Source: Microbulbifer guangxiensis (GTDB taxonomy: Bacteria > Pseudomonadota > Gammaproteobacteria > Pseudomonadales > Cellvibrionaceae). From it: a stretch of DNA of 64,000 bases. This document shows, piece by piece, positions 19,714 through 30,032 of this stretch (within the stretch, counting starts at the first letter, position 1; each line of letters begins with the position of its first letter). The notes beneath the pieces were generated by a model that had not been told where the DNA came from, searched no databases, and saw only the letters and a program-made list of their open reading frames with translations. Both the position numbers and the translations under genes were made by a program. The stretch lies in the NCBI RefSeq assembly GCF_021729075.1, contig NZ_JAJSAQ010000004.1, positions 248,001 through 312,000 of the forward strand, in the 5' to 3' direction.

Positions 19714-20302
19714 GCTGCTCCCCGACGGCTCCGGAGCCATTGCGCTCCGGATTTGTCTCTTGCTGGGCCTGGACAGGTTCGACGCCCCCCTTGTGCAGGC
19801 GAATCACCAGGCGGCGGTTTTTCTGCTGGCCACTGGGCGTGCTGTTGTCGGCGATCGGCACAGTGTCACCGAAGCCCTCGGCCGACACCCGTTCGGGCGC
19901 GATGCCGCGGTCGAGCAGGAAGTTTCTGACCCACTCCGCCCGCCATTGTGAGAGGCGCTGATTCTTTTCCGGTTCCCCCTCGCTGTCCGTGTGCCCCTCG
20001 ATCACCACTGTGACCGTCGGGAAATCCCGCAGGATCACCAACAGAGCTTCCACGTCGGCGATGGTGTGCATTTTGGGTGTGGAACTGCCGGGCTCGAAAT
20101 CCACCCCGAGAACAAACGCATTTTCTGCAACCTGCCCCCTCAGATAGCGCACCACGGCGTCACCAAAAGTCTGGGCAGCTGCATCACTCACAGGCGCAGC
20201 GCCCGGTGGATTCAGGGCATATTTCTTGTGAGGATCATCGTAACAGGCAGCCAGTGACAGGCTGATGATCAGCAGAAGAGGGGAACAGCGGCTTGGCACC
20301 AT
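19700..20302 (-). CDS. OmpA-family peptidoglycan-binding lipoprotein
   Basis: Predicted lipoprotein anchored in the outer membrane that grips peptidoglycan. The ATG at 20302 has GGGAG nine bases upstream and gives a lipoprotein signal with lipobox LSLAAC. About 85 residues later begins an OmpA/MotB C-terminal domain: TVVIEGHTDSEGEPEKNQRLSQ, WVRNFLLDRGIAPERVSAEG and NRRLVIRL, with the conserved Asp and Arg that contact diaminopimelate. The frame stays open upstream, but those residues would precede the signal peptide. The tail (GGVEPVQAQQETNPERN) is low-complexity. Confidence 0.85.
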   Translation of the reverse strand: MVPSRCSPLLLIISLSLAACYDDPHKKYALNPPGAAPVSDAAAQTFGDAVVRYLRGQVAENAFVLGVDFEPGSSTPKMHTIADVEALLVILRDFPTVTVVIEGHTDSEGEPEKNQRLSQWRAEWVRNFLLDRGIAPERVSAEGFGDTVPIADNSTPSGQQKNRRLVIRLHKGGVEPVQAQQETNPERNGSGAVGEQLSRD

Positions 20303-20366
20303 AACCGGGATCTCCCGTGGTGGCATCGTGCGGGTGGCGTTGCATTCATTGTAGACCAACTGCCAG

Positions 20367-21014
20367 TCAGAGGTGATCGAGCACCGCCATCATGTCACCA
20401 ACCACGATGGCCCCCTGCTCCCGGAGCTGGTCGGCGCGACGGACATGGTTGCTGTAGCCCACCACTGGCATGCCGGCAGCCACCGCCGCCTTCACGCCGG
20501 CTATGGAGTCCTCCACCACCAGACAGTGCTGGGGCTCCACATTCATGGTCTGGGCAGCGTGCAGAAACAGGTCGGGCCAGGGCTTACCGCGGCCGACATC
20601 ATCGACACTGAAGATACGCCCGTCAAAGTAATCGTACAGGCCGGTGCGGTTCAGGGTCAGGCGCATCTTGTCGTGGGATCCCGAGGAAGCGACACAGCTG
20701 CGCAGATTCACCTGCAGCAGGTGATCGAGGAGGTCTTCGATACCCGCGACCGGTTCGAGCTCCCGATGAAATGCCTCGCGAATCCGACGCTCGGTATTGC
20801 CGAAATAGTTGTCCGGCAGCGGCCCACCGTAACGGGTCTCGATCTCGGCCAGGCAATCCTTGGCCGGCCTGCCGCTGAACTGCTCGTCCAGTTCTTCGGC
20901 AGTGGTCTGCATGCCGAGCTTGTTCATCTCTTCGGCCAGGATGCGGCAGACAATCGTTTCGCTGTCCACCAGCACCCCGTCACAATCAAATATCACCAAC
21001 TGCGTTGCAAACAT
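20367..21014 (-). CDS. HAD-superfamily phosphatase, beta-phosphoglucomutase subfamily
   Basis: 215-residue hydrolase acting on small phosphorylated metabolites. Motif I FDCDGVLVDSET with the nucleophilic Asp and the general acid two residues on; motif II CVASSGSHDKM; motif III lysine in GRGKPWPDLFLHAA; motif IV LVVEDSIAGVKAA. The four-helix cap and overall pattern resemble E. coli YieH, a 6-phosphogluconate phosphatase, but the substrate is not certain. It follows the small membrane-protein gene by nine bases, so they are probably one transcript. Confidence 0.85.
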   Translation of the reverse strand: MFATQLVIFDCDGVLVDSETIVCRILAEEMNKLGMQTTAEELDEQFSGRPAKDCLAEIETRYGGPLPDNYFGNTERRIREAFHRELEPVAGIEDLLDHLLQVNLRSCVASSGSHDKMRLTLNRTGLYDYFDGRIFSVDDVGRGKPWPDLFLHAAQTMNVEPQHCLVVEDSIAGVKAAVAAGMPVVGYSNHVRRADQLREQGAIVVGDMMAVLDHL

Positions 21015-21023
21015 TCTGCTCTC

Positions 21024-21389
21024 TCAACTCGCCGACAGCAGCAGCAATCCCAGCAACACGCCCACGGCACCGCTGACGCGCAGGAAGTTCTCACTGCCAT
21101 TGGCAATTTTGATCGCCAGCGCTTTGCTGCGTTCGAAGCCGATGAACAGCATGTAGGCACCGGCCAGCACCAGTAACACACCAAGGGCATTGAACAGGAT
21201 ATTCCATGCACGGGTATCGGCTATCAGCAGCAGGATCAGGCCAACCACAATCCGCCCCCAGGCAGAAACCGCATAGCCGGTTTCATTGAGTCGCTCACTC
21301 AGGCTCCGAGCCAGCTGTGGCTGCACGATGATGGCGATGGACAGCCCGAGTATCGCCAGGCCCAGCAACCACAAAATCAACTTAACCAT
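21024..21389 (-). CDS. Small inner-membrane protein of unknown function
   Basis: 121 residues from the ATG at 21389, which has GGGAGAGAA just upstream. Three or four hydrophobic segments: LILWLLGLAILGLSIAIIV, GRIVVGLILLLIA, FNALGVLLVLAGAYMLFIG and AVGVLLGLLLLSAS. No family recognised. Probably co-transcribed with the HAD phosphatase. Confidence 0.75.
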   Translation of the reverse strand: MVKLILWLLGLAILGLSIAIIVQPQLARSLSERLNETGYAVSAWGRIVVGLILLLIADTRAWNILFNALGVLLVLAGAYMLFIGFERSKALAIKIANGSENFLRVSGAVGVLLGLLLLSAS

Positions 21390-21450
21390 TGTTCTCTCCC
21401 TGAGATTGATGCGTTTGTCATGACCGGGGGCCGAATGGCAGTGGTGCCGG

Positions 21451-22188
21451 TCAGAGGTCGCCCCATTGATACTGCAACACGGACAAGGCTGCAACCGGAG
21501 CCGTCTCCGTCCGCAGGACCCGTGGCCCGAGCCTCAGCGGCGCAAAGCCCCTGTCCAGCGCCGAGTCGATTTCCAGCGCCGACAGGCCTCCCTCCGGCCC
21601 GACCAGCAACAGTACTGACTCTGGCCGGCCGCGCTCGCGCTCCAACTGGCGCAGGCTGACGTCGGTGCGGTGGTGCAGGACCAGCCTGAGGCACTCCTCG
21701 CCGGATCTGTGCAGGAATTGCGGCAGCTTTTGCGGTTCGAGCAGCTCCGGAACCCTGTTGCGGGCACACTGCTCACAGGCACTGATGGCGATCTGGCGCC
21801 AGTGCCCCAGTTTTTTCTGTAAGCGGTCGCCGCTCAGTTTTACTTCACAGCGCTCGGTAAACAGCGGCTGGATCAGCGCCACCCCCAGCTCAGTGGCCTT
21901 CTGGATCACCCAGTCAAAGCGATCGCCACGGGAAATACCGATCGCGAGGGTCAGCACCAACGGCGATTCGCGTTCTTGATCACGGAATTCGCCAACCCGC
22001 ACCCGGGCGCGCTTGCCAGCCTCCGACAGCTCTGCCTCGTATTCACCGCCATGGCCGTCGAACAGCACCAGCGGACGCCCCGGCTGCAGCCGCAGCACCT
22101 TCACCAGGTGGCGGCTGGCGCCTTCGTCCAGCGTCACCTCACTCTGTCCGGACAGGGGCTCAGGGCAAAAAATACGCGGCACGCGCAT
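21451..22188 (-). CDS. rsmE: 16S rRNA (uracil1498-N3)-methyltransferase
   Basis: SPOUT-class methyltransferase that methylates U1498 of 16S rRNA using SAM; 245 residues, the usual size. N-terminal PUA-like part (RVPRIFCPEPLSGQSEVTL, HLVKVLRLQPGRPLVLFDGHGGEY) and the knotted C-terminal domain with RFDWVIQKATELGVALIQPL, CEQCARNRVPEL, LLVGPEGGLSALEID and LGPRVLRTETAPVAAL. It follows the RND pump on the same strand but a terminator stands between them, so it probably has its own promoter. Confidence 0.96.
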   Translation of the reverse strand: MRVPRIFCPEPLSGQSEVTLDEGASRHLVKVLRLQPGRPLVLFDGHGGEYEAELSEAGKRARVRVGEFRDQERESPLVLTLAIGISRGDRFDWVIQKATELGVALIQPLFTERCEVKLSGDRLQKKLGHWRQIAISACEQCARNRVPELLEPQKLPQFLHRSGEECLRLVLHHRTDVSLRQLERERGRPESVLLLVGPEGGLSALEIDSALDRGFAPLRLGPRVLRTETAPVAALSVLQYQWGDL

Positions 22189-22219
22189 CGGTGATCAGTC
22201 CTTGCTGGGAGGGGAAATA

Positions 22220-22246
22220 TGAAAACGCCGACTCGGGGTCGGCGTT
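22220..22246 (-). terminator. Terminator of the RND pump operon
   Basis: Minus strand: 9-bp stem AACGCCGAC / GTCGGCGTT with a 5-base loop followed by a short T stretch, immediately after the pump stop codon. Confidence 0.75.
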
Positions 22247-22264
22247 TTCTCTGTGGCTGGTAGT

Positions 22265-25200
22265 TTAGGCGTTTTTGAGCGAGCCCGACAAATCCTCGCT
22301 GCTTTCGCGGGGCCCATGGACCTTGGCACGCATAATCTCCACCACCTTGTACAGGTTCGGCACCAGGATGAGGGTCACCGCAGTTGCAAACAGCACGCCG
22401 AAGGCCAGGCTGACCACCATCGGGATCAGGAATTTCGCCTGCAGGGAGCGCTCGAACATGATCGGCACCAGCCCCACGAAGGTGGTGATGGAGGTCAGGA
22501 TAATCGGCCGGAAGCGGTCGCTGCCCGCCTGCTTGACCGCATCCAGTACTTCCATGCCCCTGTCGCGCAGCTGATTGATACGATCCATCAGCACCAGGTT
22601 GTCATTCACGACCACCCCCGCGGCCGCCAGGAATCCGAGCATCGACATCATGCTGATGTCATAGCCGGTAATCAGGTGGCCAACGATACCGCCGAAGAAT
22701 CCGAACGGCACTGCCGTGAGGATCAGCAGCGGCTGTGAGTAGGAGCTGAAAGCAATGGCCAGCAGCGCATAAATGGTGAATACCGAAAGGATGAATCCTG
22801 CAGCGAGCGCAAAATTAAACTCCCGCTGCTCACGCATTTGCCCTGCAGTCTTCAGGCTGAAACCCGGGAATTCACGCTCCCACTCGGGGAAGGCGGTTTT
22901 ACGCAGATCCTGCAACACCTTGAAGGACTCGGTCGTGCCGGGCTCAATATCGGCAGTGATGCGCACCGAGCGCTCTCGGTCATTTCGACGGATGGTGGTG
23001 AAGCCGGGCACATAGACCGCATCCGCCACGGCGCTGAACGGAGCCTCACCCTCCGGCGTACGGATACGGATGCGCTCGATCTGATCCTCGCCAGCGCGTT
23101 CCTCCTGCGGGTAGCGCACCATCACCCGGACATCTTCCTTGCCCCTGGGAATACGCTGCACTTCTTCCCCATAAAAACCCTGGCGGACTTGCCGCGCAAC
23201 ATCCCCCAGGGTCACCCCCATATTGGTGGCATAGGGCTTCAGCTGGATTTCGACATCCTGCCGCGCACTGGACAGATTATCGCGCACGTCATAGAGCCCC
23301 TGGTAAGAGGCAAGCTTGGCTTTGACGGCATCCGCCGCCCGGCGCAGCTCGGCCATGTCACCAGAGCCCGTACTCAAATGCAGGGCCAGGCTCGGACCGT
23401 TGTTATTGATGCTGGATACGATGCGCATATCCTCAACGGTACCGGGAAGCTCACCAATGTATTCGCGCCAGCGCAGGGCCAGCTCATTCGGGGAGATATT
23501 GCGTTCCTCGCCAGGAACCAGCTGCAGGTTCACGTAGATGTTGCCGCGCCAGAGGAACATGATGCTGTTCCGCAGGAAAGGACCACCGTTCTTCTCCAGC
23601 ATCTCCGGATCCTGTTCCAGCCGATCTGCGGCCGCAACGAACTGCTTCATGACCCGTTCGGCCTCTTCGAAAGACTCCCCGGCAGCCATGCTTGCATTCA
23701 GCCTCAACATATCGGAGGCGACATCCGGCATAAAGCTGGTTTTCAGGTAGCCCTCCTTGTAGACAAATACAGCCGTCAGCAAGGCGAAGAAAAAGATCGC
23801 CACCGTCACCCGGCTGTTACGCAGGGTTTTTTCCAGCAGGGGCTGGTAATAACGATCCTTTGCCATGCCCAGGGCACCGGCAAAGTGCCCCCTGAATACC
23901 TGGAGCCTGCGACCGATACCGGACTTGGCCGGCTTCTCGGGCTGCAGGCTTGCCAGGTGCGCAGGCAGGATCAGCAGCGACTCCACCAGTGAGAACAGCA
24001 GGCACAGCAACACCACCGCACCCAGCGCCAGCGCCTGGGTGGCAGCACCGCCCGGGAGGAACAGCATGGGGATGAAAAACACCATGGTCGAGACAACGGC
24101 AAAGATCACCGGTTTGGCCACCTGCTTCACACCCGCCTCGGCCGCCGCGAGCCCCCGGGCACCCTCGTCATGGGAAGCATGTACCGCTTCACCGACGATG
24201 ATCGCATCGTCTACCACGATCCCCAGGATCAGGAGGAAGGCGAACAGGGACAGCATGTTCAGGGTGACACCGGTGAGGGGCAGCAGCCACAGGGCGCCCA
24301 TGAAGGCGGTGGCGATACCCACAGTGACCCACACTGCCAGCGCGGGCCGGAGGAAGAGCATCAACAGCAGGAAGACCAACACCAGGCCACCGGCGGCATT
24401 CTTGAGCAGCAGGCCCATGCGATCGGCGTACAGGTTGGAGTTGTCAGACCAGATCTCCAGCTGCATACCCGGAGGCAGCTCTTTGCGCACCTCTTCTACA
24501 AAGGCGCGTACACGCTCGGCCGTGGCGACCACGTCCAGCGGCTCCCCCTGTAATACGCGCAGGTTCATGGCCGGCTTGCCATTGAAGCGAATGACCGAAC
24601 CCTCTTCCTCGAACCCATCGCGAATGGTCGCAATATCCCGCAACAGCAGGACTGTGCCATCCGGACGGCTCAGCACCGGGATCTGGCCGAACTCACGGGC
24701 GGTATAGGCCTGGCCCCGGGTCTGGACCTGGATATCCCCGCGATCCGAACGAATCATGCCAGCGGGCAGATCCAGCGACGAGCGCCGCACCGCATTGGCC
24801 ACATCATCGAAACTCAGGTTGTAACGACGCAGGTCGAGCTCTGAGACCTCGATCGACATCTCATCCGCACGCTCGCCCCAGATATCCACCTGGCGGACGC
24901 CGCGCAACAGCACCAGCCGGTCCCGCAGGTTCACCGCAGTTTGCTTGAGCTGGCGCTCGGACACATCGCCGCCGAGGGCGATATGCATCATTTCCTGTTC
25001 CCACTCCCGCATGGCGACCACAGGCCGCTCGATGTCCCCGGGGAAGGTGTTGATGCTATCCACCTTGACCTTGATATCGTTCAACAGGCGGAGCTCGTCG
25101 TATCCCTCTGTTGCCTCGACGTGGACACTGGAGTGACTACGGCGGGAGAAGGAGTTCACCTCCTTGATGCCCTTGATGTCGGTGATGGCCTGCTCTACCC

Positions 25201-25399
25201 GGACGGTGACCTGCTGCTCGACTTCTGCCGGGCCCGCGCCCGGATAGGAGATCTCAACAGCAACCGTATTCGAGGGGCTACTGGGGAAAACCTCACGACC
25301 GACGCTCATGATGCCGAAAGCACCGCCGATGAAAATCATGATCATCAGCAGGTTGGCTGCTTTGCTGTTGCGGACGAACCACCCGATCACACCATTCAT
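22265..25399 (-). CDS. RND-family multidrug efflux pump, inner-membrane permease
   Basis: Proton-driven transporter of 1044 residues, the typical HAE-1 length. First membrane helix after NGVIGWFVRNSKAANLL; periplasmic porter with SYPGAGPAEVEQQVTVRVEQ; membrane core with FAFLLILGIVVDDAIIVGEAVH containing the paired Asp residues of the proton relay; second half repeats the architecture, including GFLAAAGVVVNDNLVLMDRI. Start overlaps the adaptor stop region by a two-base gap, so the two are translated together. There is no TolC-like gene beside them; an outer-membrane channel must be encoded elsewhere. Substrates unknown. Confidence 0.95.
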   Translation of the reverse strand: MNGVIGWFVRNSKAANLLMIMIFIGGAFGIMSVGREVFPSSPSNTVAVEISYPGAGPAEVEQQVTVRVEQAITDIKGIKEVNSFSRRSHSSVHVEATEGYDELRLLNDIKVKVDSINTFPGDIERPVVAMREWEQEMMHIALGGDVSERQLKQTAVNLRDRLVLLRGVRQVDIWGERADEMSIEVSELDLRRYNLSFDDVANAVRRSSLDLPAGMIRSDRGDIQVQTRGQAYTAREFGQIPVLSRPDGTVLLLRDIATIRDGFEEEGSVIRFNGKPAMNLRVLQGEPLDVVATAERVRAFVEEVRKELPPGMQLEIWSDNSNLYADRMGLLLKNAAGGLVLVFLLLMLFLRPALAVWVTVGIATAFMGALWLLPLTGVTLNMLSLFAFLLILGIVVDDAIIVGEAVHASHDEGARGLAAAEAGVKQVAKPVIFAVVSTMVFFIPMLFLPGGAATQALALGAVVLLCLLFSLVESLLILPAHLASLQPEKPAKSGIGRRLQVFRGHFAGALGMAKDRYYQPLLEKTLRNSRVTVAIFFFALLTAVFVYKEGYLKTSFMPDVASDMLRLNASMAAGESFEEAERVMKQFVAAADRLEQDPEMLEKNGGPFLRNSIMFLWRGNIYVNLQLVPGEERNISPNELALRWREYIGELPGTVEDMRIVSSINNNGPSLALHLSTGSGDMAELRRAADAVKAKLASYQGLYDVRDNLSSARQDVEIQLKPYATNMGVTLGDVARQVRQGFYGEEVQRIPRGKEDVRVMVRYPQEERAGEDQIERIRIRTPEGEAPFSAVADAVYVPGFTTIRRNDRERSVRITADIEPGTTESFKVLQDLRKTAFPEWEREFPGFSLKTAGQMREQREFNFALAAGFILSVFTIYALLAIAFSSYSQPLLILTAVPFGFFGGIVGHLITGYDISMMSMLGFLAAAGVVVNDNLVLMDRINQLRDRGMEVLDAVKQAGSDRFRPIILTSITTFVGLVPIMFERSLQAKFLIPMVVSLAFGVLFATAVTLILVPNLYKVVEIMRAKVHGPRESSEDLSGSLKNA

Positions 25400-25401
25400 G
25401 A

Positions 25402-26655
25402 TCAGCGCGCCCCCTCAGCGGTACCACCGGCGCCAACACGGGCTGCAGTGGCGCCCTCGTCGTTCAACTCCCCGCTTACCGCCTTGTCACTGAGGATCAC
25501 GTCCGCCGGTTTTTCGTTGACGGGATTGCCGGTGATCACCATGCCCTCGCGGGAATAGCCCAGGCTGGAGACAATCACGCGTTCACCGGTCGCGATATCA
25601 CCACGCACCCAGACTTCCTCGCCCACGGTCTGCAGCAGTTCAACATTTTTGATGCGAAGCCTGTTCTCGGCATCGAGCACCAGCAGATGGTCACTCTCAT
25701 GCAAAGCCTGGCGGGGCAGGCGGACTACACCGTCGAACGTCTTGCCGGCGATATCCGCCTCCACGAACAGACCGTTTACCAGCGGCGCTTCCCCCTCATA
25801 GGGGTTCGGCACTTGCGCCACCGCGTAGACGAAACGGCTGTTGGGATCGATGCTGGCCTCGGTACGCACCAGCTGGCCGCGCCACTCACGCTGCTGACCA
25901 GCGATCTGCGCGCGCAGACGCACGGCGGGCCCGCTCTCGATGGACTGACCCAGCGGCAGTTCCAGCAGCGCCAGCTGGCGATCGGTCAGGGGCAGGCGCA
26001 CCTCGGCAATGTCGGTACTGTGAATTCTGGCCAGCCTGGTACCCGGGGTGATGTACTGACCCAGGTCGACAAAGGTTTCTACCACGCGACCCGCAAACGG
26101 GGTCTTCACCCGGGTCCGCTCCAGGTCCAGCTGGGCCTGGTCTCGATCGGCACGGGCCGCGGCCACCGCCGCTTCCGCCGCCGCCAGCTGGGGCTTGCGC
26201 AGGAACAGGGCATTGGCTTCTTCGGAGCCCAGGTCGCGCCACTCACGCTTGGCCTGCTTCGCGCGGCCCTGCTCCTGGGCCAGGGTAGCCCTGGCATTGG
26301 CCAGCTGGGACTCGGCGCGGACCAGCTGGTGGCGATAGTCGGCGGACTCGATCTGCAGGAGCGACTGGCCAGGCTGGAAAAAACCGCCCGCGACGAACGC
26401 ATCATCAACCTTTTCGATCGCGCCACCGACCCGCGCCACCACTTCGATCTCGTAGCGCGCGCGCACTGTGCCCTGACTGGGCACCAGCAGGGCTTCCCGG
26501 CCGGGCTGCACATACATGACATCCACCACCGGCGGCACGCTGGCCTGAACAACTTTTTCCTCTGGCTTTGGCGCCATCAGGAAAACCAGAGCGATCGCGG
26601 TCGCGCCAGCCGCAACAACGATTCCCAGAAGCTTGTTTTTCTTGGAAATTTTCAC
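25402..26655 (-). CDS. RND efflux periplasmic adaptor (membrane fusion protein)
   Basis: Links the inner-membrane pump to an outer-membrane channel. I chose the GTG at 26655 because GAGGG lies about six bases upstream and it opens a signal anchor (KISKKNKLLGIVVAAGATAI); an ATG 13 codons earlier has no ribosome site. The 417 residues show the lipoyl halves (EIEVVARVGGAIEKVDDAF and VKTPFAGRVVETFVDLGQY) around a helical hairpin rich in Ala, Gln and Glu, then a beta-barrel domain. First gene of the pump operon; divergent from tex, with no regulator gene alongside. Confidence 0.93.
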   Translation of the reverse strand: MKISKKNKLLGIVVAAGATAIALVFLMAPKPEEKVVQASVPPVVDVMYVQPGREALLVPSQGTVRARYEIEVVARVGGAIEKVDDAFVAGGFFQPGQSLLQIESADYRHQLVRAESQLANARATLAQEQGRAKQAKREWRDLGSEEANALFLRKPQLAAAEAAVAAARADRDQAQLDLERTRVKTPFAGRVVETFVDLGQYITPGTRLARIHSTDIAEVRLPLTDRQLALLELPLGQSIESGPAVRLRAQIAGQQREWRGQLVRTEASIDPNSRFVYAVAQVPNPYEGEAPLVNGLFVEADIAGKTFDGVVRLPRQALHESDHLLVLDAENRLRIKNVELLQTVGEEVWVRGDIATGERVIVSSLGYSREGMVITGNPVNEKPADVILSDKAVSGELNDEGATAARVGAGGTAEGAR

Positions 26656-26899
26656 AGATACCCTCAATCCGGCAACGGACCCAAAAGTGATCAAATTTTG
26701 ACTAGCTGCGCATTCTACTGGAGTTCAGCAACAAAAAAAGCGCTTTCGGGTGCAGGTCGTCGCAGGGGGCTGCAGTTCGCCGCAAACCTTTCTCGCAGCG
26801 CGCGGCTCCCGCATAATGCCTCTCCTGAATTCACCGGCGGCGCCATCCACAGTCGCCGGGCAAGATGTACCCTCCGCAGAACGGATGTAAGAAAATAAA

Positions 26900-29245
26900 A
26901 TGCTGGATATCAACGCCCGAATCGCCGAAGAACTCAACGTACGCCCGCAACAGGTGTCCGCCACCGTCGCCCTGCTGGACGAAGGCGCCACCGTCCCGTT
27001 TATCGCCCGCTACCGCAAAGAGGTAACCGGCGCCCTGGATGACACCCAGCTGCGTACCCTGGAAGAGCGCCTGCGCTACCTGCGCGAACTGGAAGAGCGC
27101 CGTGCCACCATCCTGAAGAGCATCGACGATCAGGGCAAACTTACGCCGGAACTGGCGAACCAGATCAATGCGGCGGACACCAAGAACCGCCTCGAAGACC
27201 TCTACCTGCCTTACAAGCCCAAGCGCCGCACCAAGGGCCAGATTGCCATCGAGGCCGGCCTGGAGCCGCTGGCGGATGCCCTCTATGCCAACCCGGCACT
27301 GAACCCGGAAGAGGAGGCGCAGCAGTACCTGAATACGGACAACGAGGACCCGTCCCTGCACGTCAAGGACATCAAGGCGGCTCTTGACGGAGCCAAGTTC
27401 ATCCTGATGGAGCGCTTTGCCGAGGATGCCGAGTTGCTGGGCAAACTGCGGGACTTCCTCAAACGCGACGGACAGGTGAAATCCCGCGTGCTGGACGGCA
27501 AGGAAGAGGAAGGAGCCAAGTTCCGCGACTACTTCGACTACGCCGAGGACTGGTCCAAAGTACCTTCCCACCGCGCCCTGGCTATTTTCCGCGGACGCAA
27601 CGAAGGCATTCTCGCCATCAGCATCGGCCTGGAGGACGACGAAGAGCGCCCCGCCACCGCCGGCCACCCCTGCGAGACCATGATCGCCAGACACGTGGAT
27701 ATCACTGACCAGGGCCGTCCGGCGGACAAATGGCTGGGCGAGGTGGTGCGCTGGACCTGGCGCATCAAGCTGCTGACCACCCTGGAAACCGACCTGATGG
27801 GTGAGCTGCGCGAAAAAGCCGAGGAAGAGGCCATCAAAGTCTTTTCCCGCAACCTGAAGGACCTGCTACTGGCCGCGCCCGCGGGCCAGAAAGCCACCAT
27901 CGGCCTCGACCCGGGCCTGCGCACCGGCGTGAAAGTGGCCGTGGTGGACGCCACCGGCAAGCTGCTGGACCACACCGCCATCTTCCCCAACCCACCGCAG
28001 AACCGTCTTCAGGAATCCGCCGCCGTGATCGCCGCCCTGAGCGAGAAATACGACGTGGGCCTGATCGCCATCGGCAATGGCACCGCCAGCCGCGAGACCG
28101 ACAAGTTCGTCGGCGAGACCATCAAACAGTACAAGCTGAAAGCACAGAAGGTGATGGTCAATGAGGCCGGCGCCTCGGTCTACTCCGCCTCCGAATTTGC
28201 CGCGCGGGAATTCCCGGACCTCGACGTGACCATCCGCGGTGCCATCTCCATCGCCCGCCGCCTGCAGGACCCGCTGGCAGAACTGGTGAAGATCGAACCC
28301 AAGTCCATTGGTGTCGGCCAGTACCAGCACGATGTCTCCCAGACGCAGCTGGCGCGCTCCCTGGACGCAGTGGTGGAAGACTGTGTAAACGGCGTCGGTG
28401 CCGAACTGAACTCCGCTTCCGCGCCGCTGCTGGCGCGGGTATCCGGCCTCAGCAATTCCATTGCTGCAAACATCGTTACCTATCGCGACCAGAACGGTGC
28501 CTTCAGGAGCCGCGACCAGCTGAAGGAAGTCCCGCGCCTGGGCCCCAAGGCATTCGAGCAGGCCGCCGGCTTCCTGCGTATCAACAATGGCGAGAACCCG
28601 CTGGACAAATCCGGCGTGCACCCGGAAGCCTACGTGGTGGTGAAGCGCATCGCCGAGAAGAGTGGCCGCGAGATCAACAGCCTGATCGGCGACTCCACTT
28701 TCCTACGCAAACTGAATCCGGCGGACTATACCGATGAAAAATTCGGTGTGCCCACAGTGACCGACATCATCGCCGAGCTGGAAAAACCCGGCCGCGACCC
28801 GCGTCCGGAATTCCGCACCGCCCAGTTCGAGGAGGGGGTGGAAGAGATCAAGGACCTGCGACCCGGGATGGTGCTGGAAGGCACTGTCACCAACGTCACC
28901 AACTTCGGTGCCTTCGTCGATATCGGCGTGCACCAGGACGGACTGGTACACATCTCCGCCCTGTCAGAGAAGTTCGTCAAGGATCCACACGAAGTGGTCA
29001 AGGCCGGCGATATCGTCAAGGTGAAGGTGATGGAAGTGGACGTGGCGCGCAAGCGCATCGGCCTGTCCATGCGCCTCTCCGATGAACCCGGTGAGCAGGG
29101 TAGTGGCGGTGTCAAGAAGGGCGATCACCGCGAGAGCCGCCAGGCCAGCCGTCACAATAATCGCAACCGCCAGCAACAGGGTGGCGGCAAGAGCCAGGGC
29201 AGTATGGGTGACCTGCTGATGGCGGCGATGAAAAACAAGAAATAA
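26900..29245 (+). CDS. tex: Tex, S1-domain nucleic acid-binding transcription accessory protein
   Basis: 781-residue cytoplasmic RNA/DNA-binding protein. N-terminal helical domain ([25 protein letters not shown]), YqgF/RNase H-like domain ([22 protein letters not shown]), helix-hairpin-helix repeats ([19 protein letters not shown] through [18 protein letters not shown]) and a C-terminal S1 domain ([38 protein letters not shown]). The last 60 residues are basic and Gln/Gly-rich. Monocistronic with a very strong terminator. Confidence 0.97.
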   Translation: MLDINARIAEELNVRPQQVSATVALLDEGATVPFIARYRKEVTGALDDTQLRTLEERLRYLRELEERRATILKSIDDQGKLTPELANQINAADTKNRLEDLYLPYKPKRRTKGQIAIEAGLEPLADALYANPALNPEEEAQQYLNTDNEDPSLHVKDIKAALDGAKFILMERFAEDAELLGKLRDFLKRDGQVKSRVLDGKEEEGAKFRDYFDYAEDWSKVPSHRALAIFRGRNEGILAISIGLEDDEERPATAGHPCETMIARHVDITDQGRPADKWLGEVVRWTWRIKLLTTLETDLMGELREKAEEEAIKVFSRNLKDLLLAAPAGQKATIGLDPGLRTGVKVAVVDATGKLLDHTAIFPNPPQNRLQESAAVIAALSEKYDVGLIAIGNGTASRETDKFVGETIKQYKLKAQKVMVNEAGASVYSASEFAAREFPDLDVTIRGAISIARRLQDPLAELVKIEPKSIGVGQYQHDVSQTQLARSLDAVVEDCVNGVGAELNSASAPLLARVSGLSNSIAANIVTYRDQNGAFRSRDQLKEVPRLGPKAFEQAAGFLRINNGENPLDKSGVHPEAYVVVKRIAEKSGREINSLIGDSTFLRKLNPADYTDEKFGVPTVTDIIAELEKPGRDPRPEFRTAQFEEGVEEIKDLRPGMVLEGTVTNVTNFGAFVDIGVHQDGLVHISALSEKFVKDPHEVVKAGDIVKVKVMEVDVARKRIGLSMRLSDEPGEQGSGGVKKGDHRESRQASRHNNRNRQQQGGGKSQGSMGDLLMAAMKNKK

Positions 29246-29260
29246 AGCCGGCACCGCAAA

Positions 29261-29300
29261 ACAAGAAGGGCGATCCACGGATCGCCCTTCTTGTTTTTGT
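29261..29300 (+). terminator. Strong terminator between tex and the VOC gene
   Basis: Perfect 14-bp stem ACAAGAAGGGCGAT / ATCGCCCTTCTTGT with a 6-base loop and a following TTTTGT. It sits between convergent genes and may serve both. Confidence 0.9.
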
Positions 29301-29316
29301 TCCGAGTAGTCCGGCC

Positions 29317-29697
29317 TCAGGGCATCCGGTACATGGCACAAACCTTGTTGCCGGCCGGGTCGCGCAGATAGGCCAGGTACAGTTTCATACCCGAGCCCTC
29401 GCGCACGCCGGGCGGGTCCTCGCACTCGCTGCCACCATTGGCCAGCCCCGCCGCATGCCAGGCATCTGCCGCTTCCGGGCTCTCGGCCGCGAAACCGATG
29501 GTGCTGCCATTGCCGTGGCAGGCCGGGTTACCGTCAATGGGTTTGGTAATGGCAAAGACACCACCATTGCCAAAATAGAAACAGCGCCCCTTGGGATCCA
29601 TCGAGCCCGCCTTGTACCCCAGCGCCCCTAGGGTCGCATCGTAAAATCTCTTTGACTCTTCGACGTCGTTGGCGCCGACCATCACGTGACTAAACAT
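29317..29697 (-). CDS. VOC-family (glyoxalase/bleomycin-resistance fold) protein
   Basis: 126-residue single-module-pair vicinal oxygen chelate protein. The ATG at 29697 is favoured because AAGGA lies six bases upstream; an ATG two codons earlier sits too close. Opens FSHVMVGANDVEESKRFYDA with the first metal-type His and ends LRDPAGNKVCAMYRMP. Function could be lactoylglutathione-like, a dioxygenase-like enzyme or drug binding; sequence does not decide. Confidence 0.85.
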   Translation of the reverse strand: MFSHVMVGANDVEESKRFYDATLGALGYKAGSMDPKGRCFYFGNGGVFAITKPIDGNPACHGNGSTIGFAAESPEAADAWHAAGLANGGSECEDPPGVREGSGMKLYLAYLRDPAGNKVCAMYRMP

Positions 29698-29720
29698 GTA
29701 CATTTCCTTCTTTCTTTACT

Positions 29721-30032
29721 TCACATTGGCGCACCCCAGCCACGCCACCCGAAGCCATAAAATCTGACGAAAAGCTGGATATTAGTCTGTTCTCTGAATC
29801 TGTTGCAATCGGCACAAGCAAGTCATTTTTTGAGCGGATCCTTGCCGATCCAACACCAGATGAAAAAAAATCCGCCAATCTCAGCCAAATTTTTGCCACA
29901 CAGGCAGCAATAGCCAAAGATATTCAACTACTGGCTAACCCCGGAAAGGCGATTAAAAGCCGTACAGGCATTCTCGCACCAAAATGTCGGCCGGCCGCAC
30001 TCAAGCAAAATCAAATTAATGGACTGCAAATA
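29721..30032 (+). pseudogene. Possible degenerate coding remnant in a lower-GC patch
   Basis: This stretch is open in the same frame as the next gene but has no start codon. Its translation has protein-like composition (for example KLDISLFSESVAIGTSKSFF, then ERILADPTPDEKKSANLSQI), unlike normal intergenic DNA here, and base composition is visibly lower in GC. It may be the end of an old gene, possibly mobile-element related, but I cannot name a family. Confidence 0.35.

Noticed and set aside
22265-26655. Complete tripartite efflux operon
   Set aside because: Only permease and adaptor are present; no TolC-family gene lies on either side.
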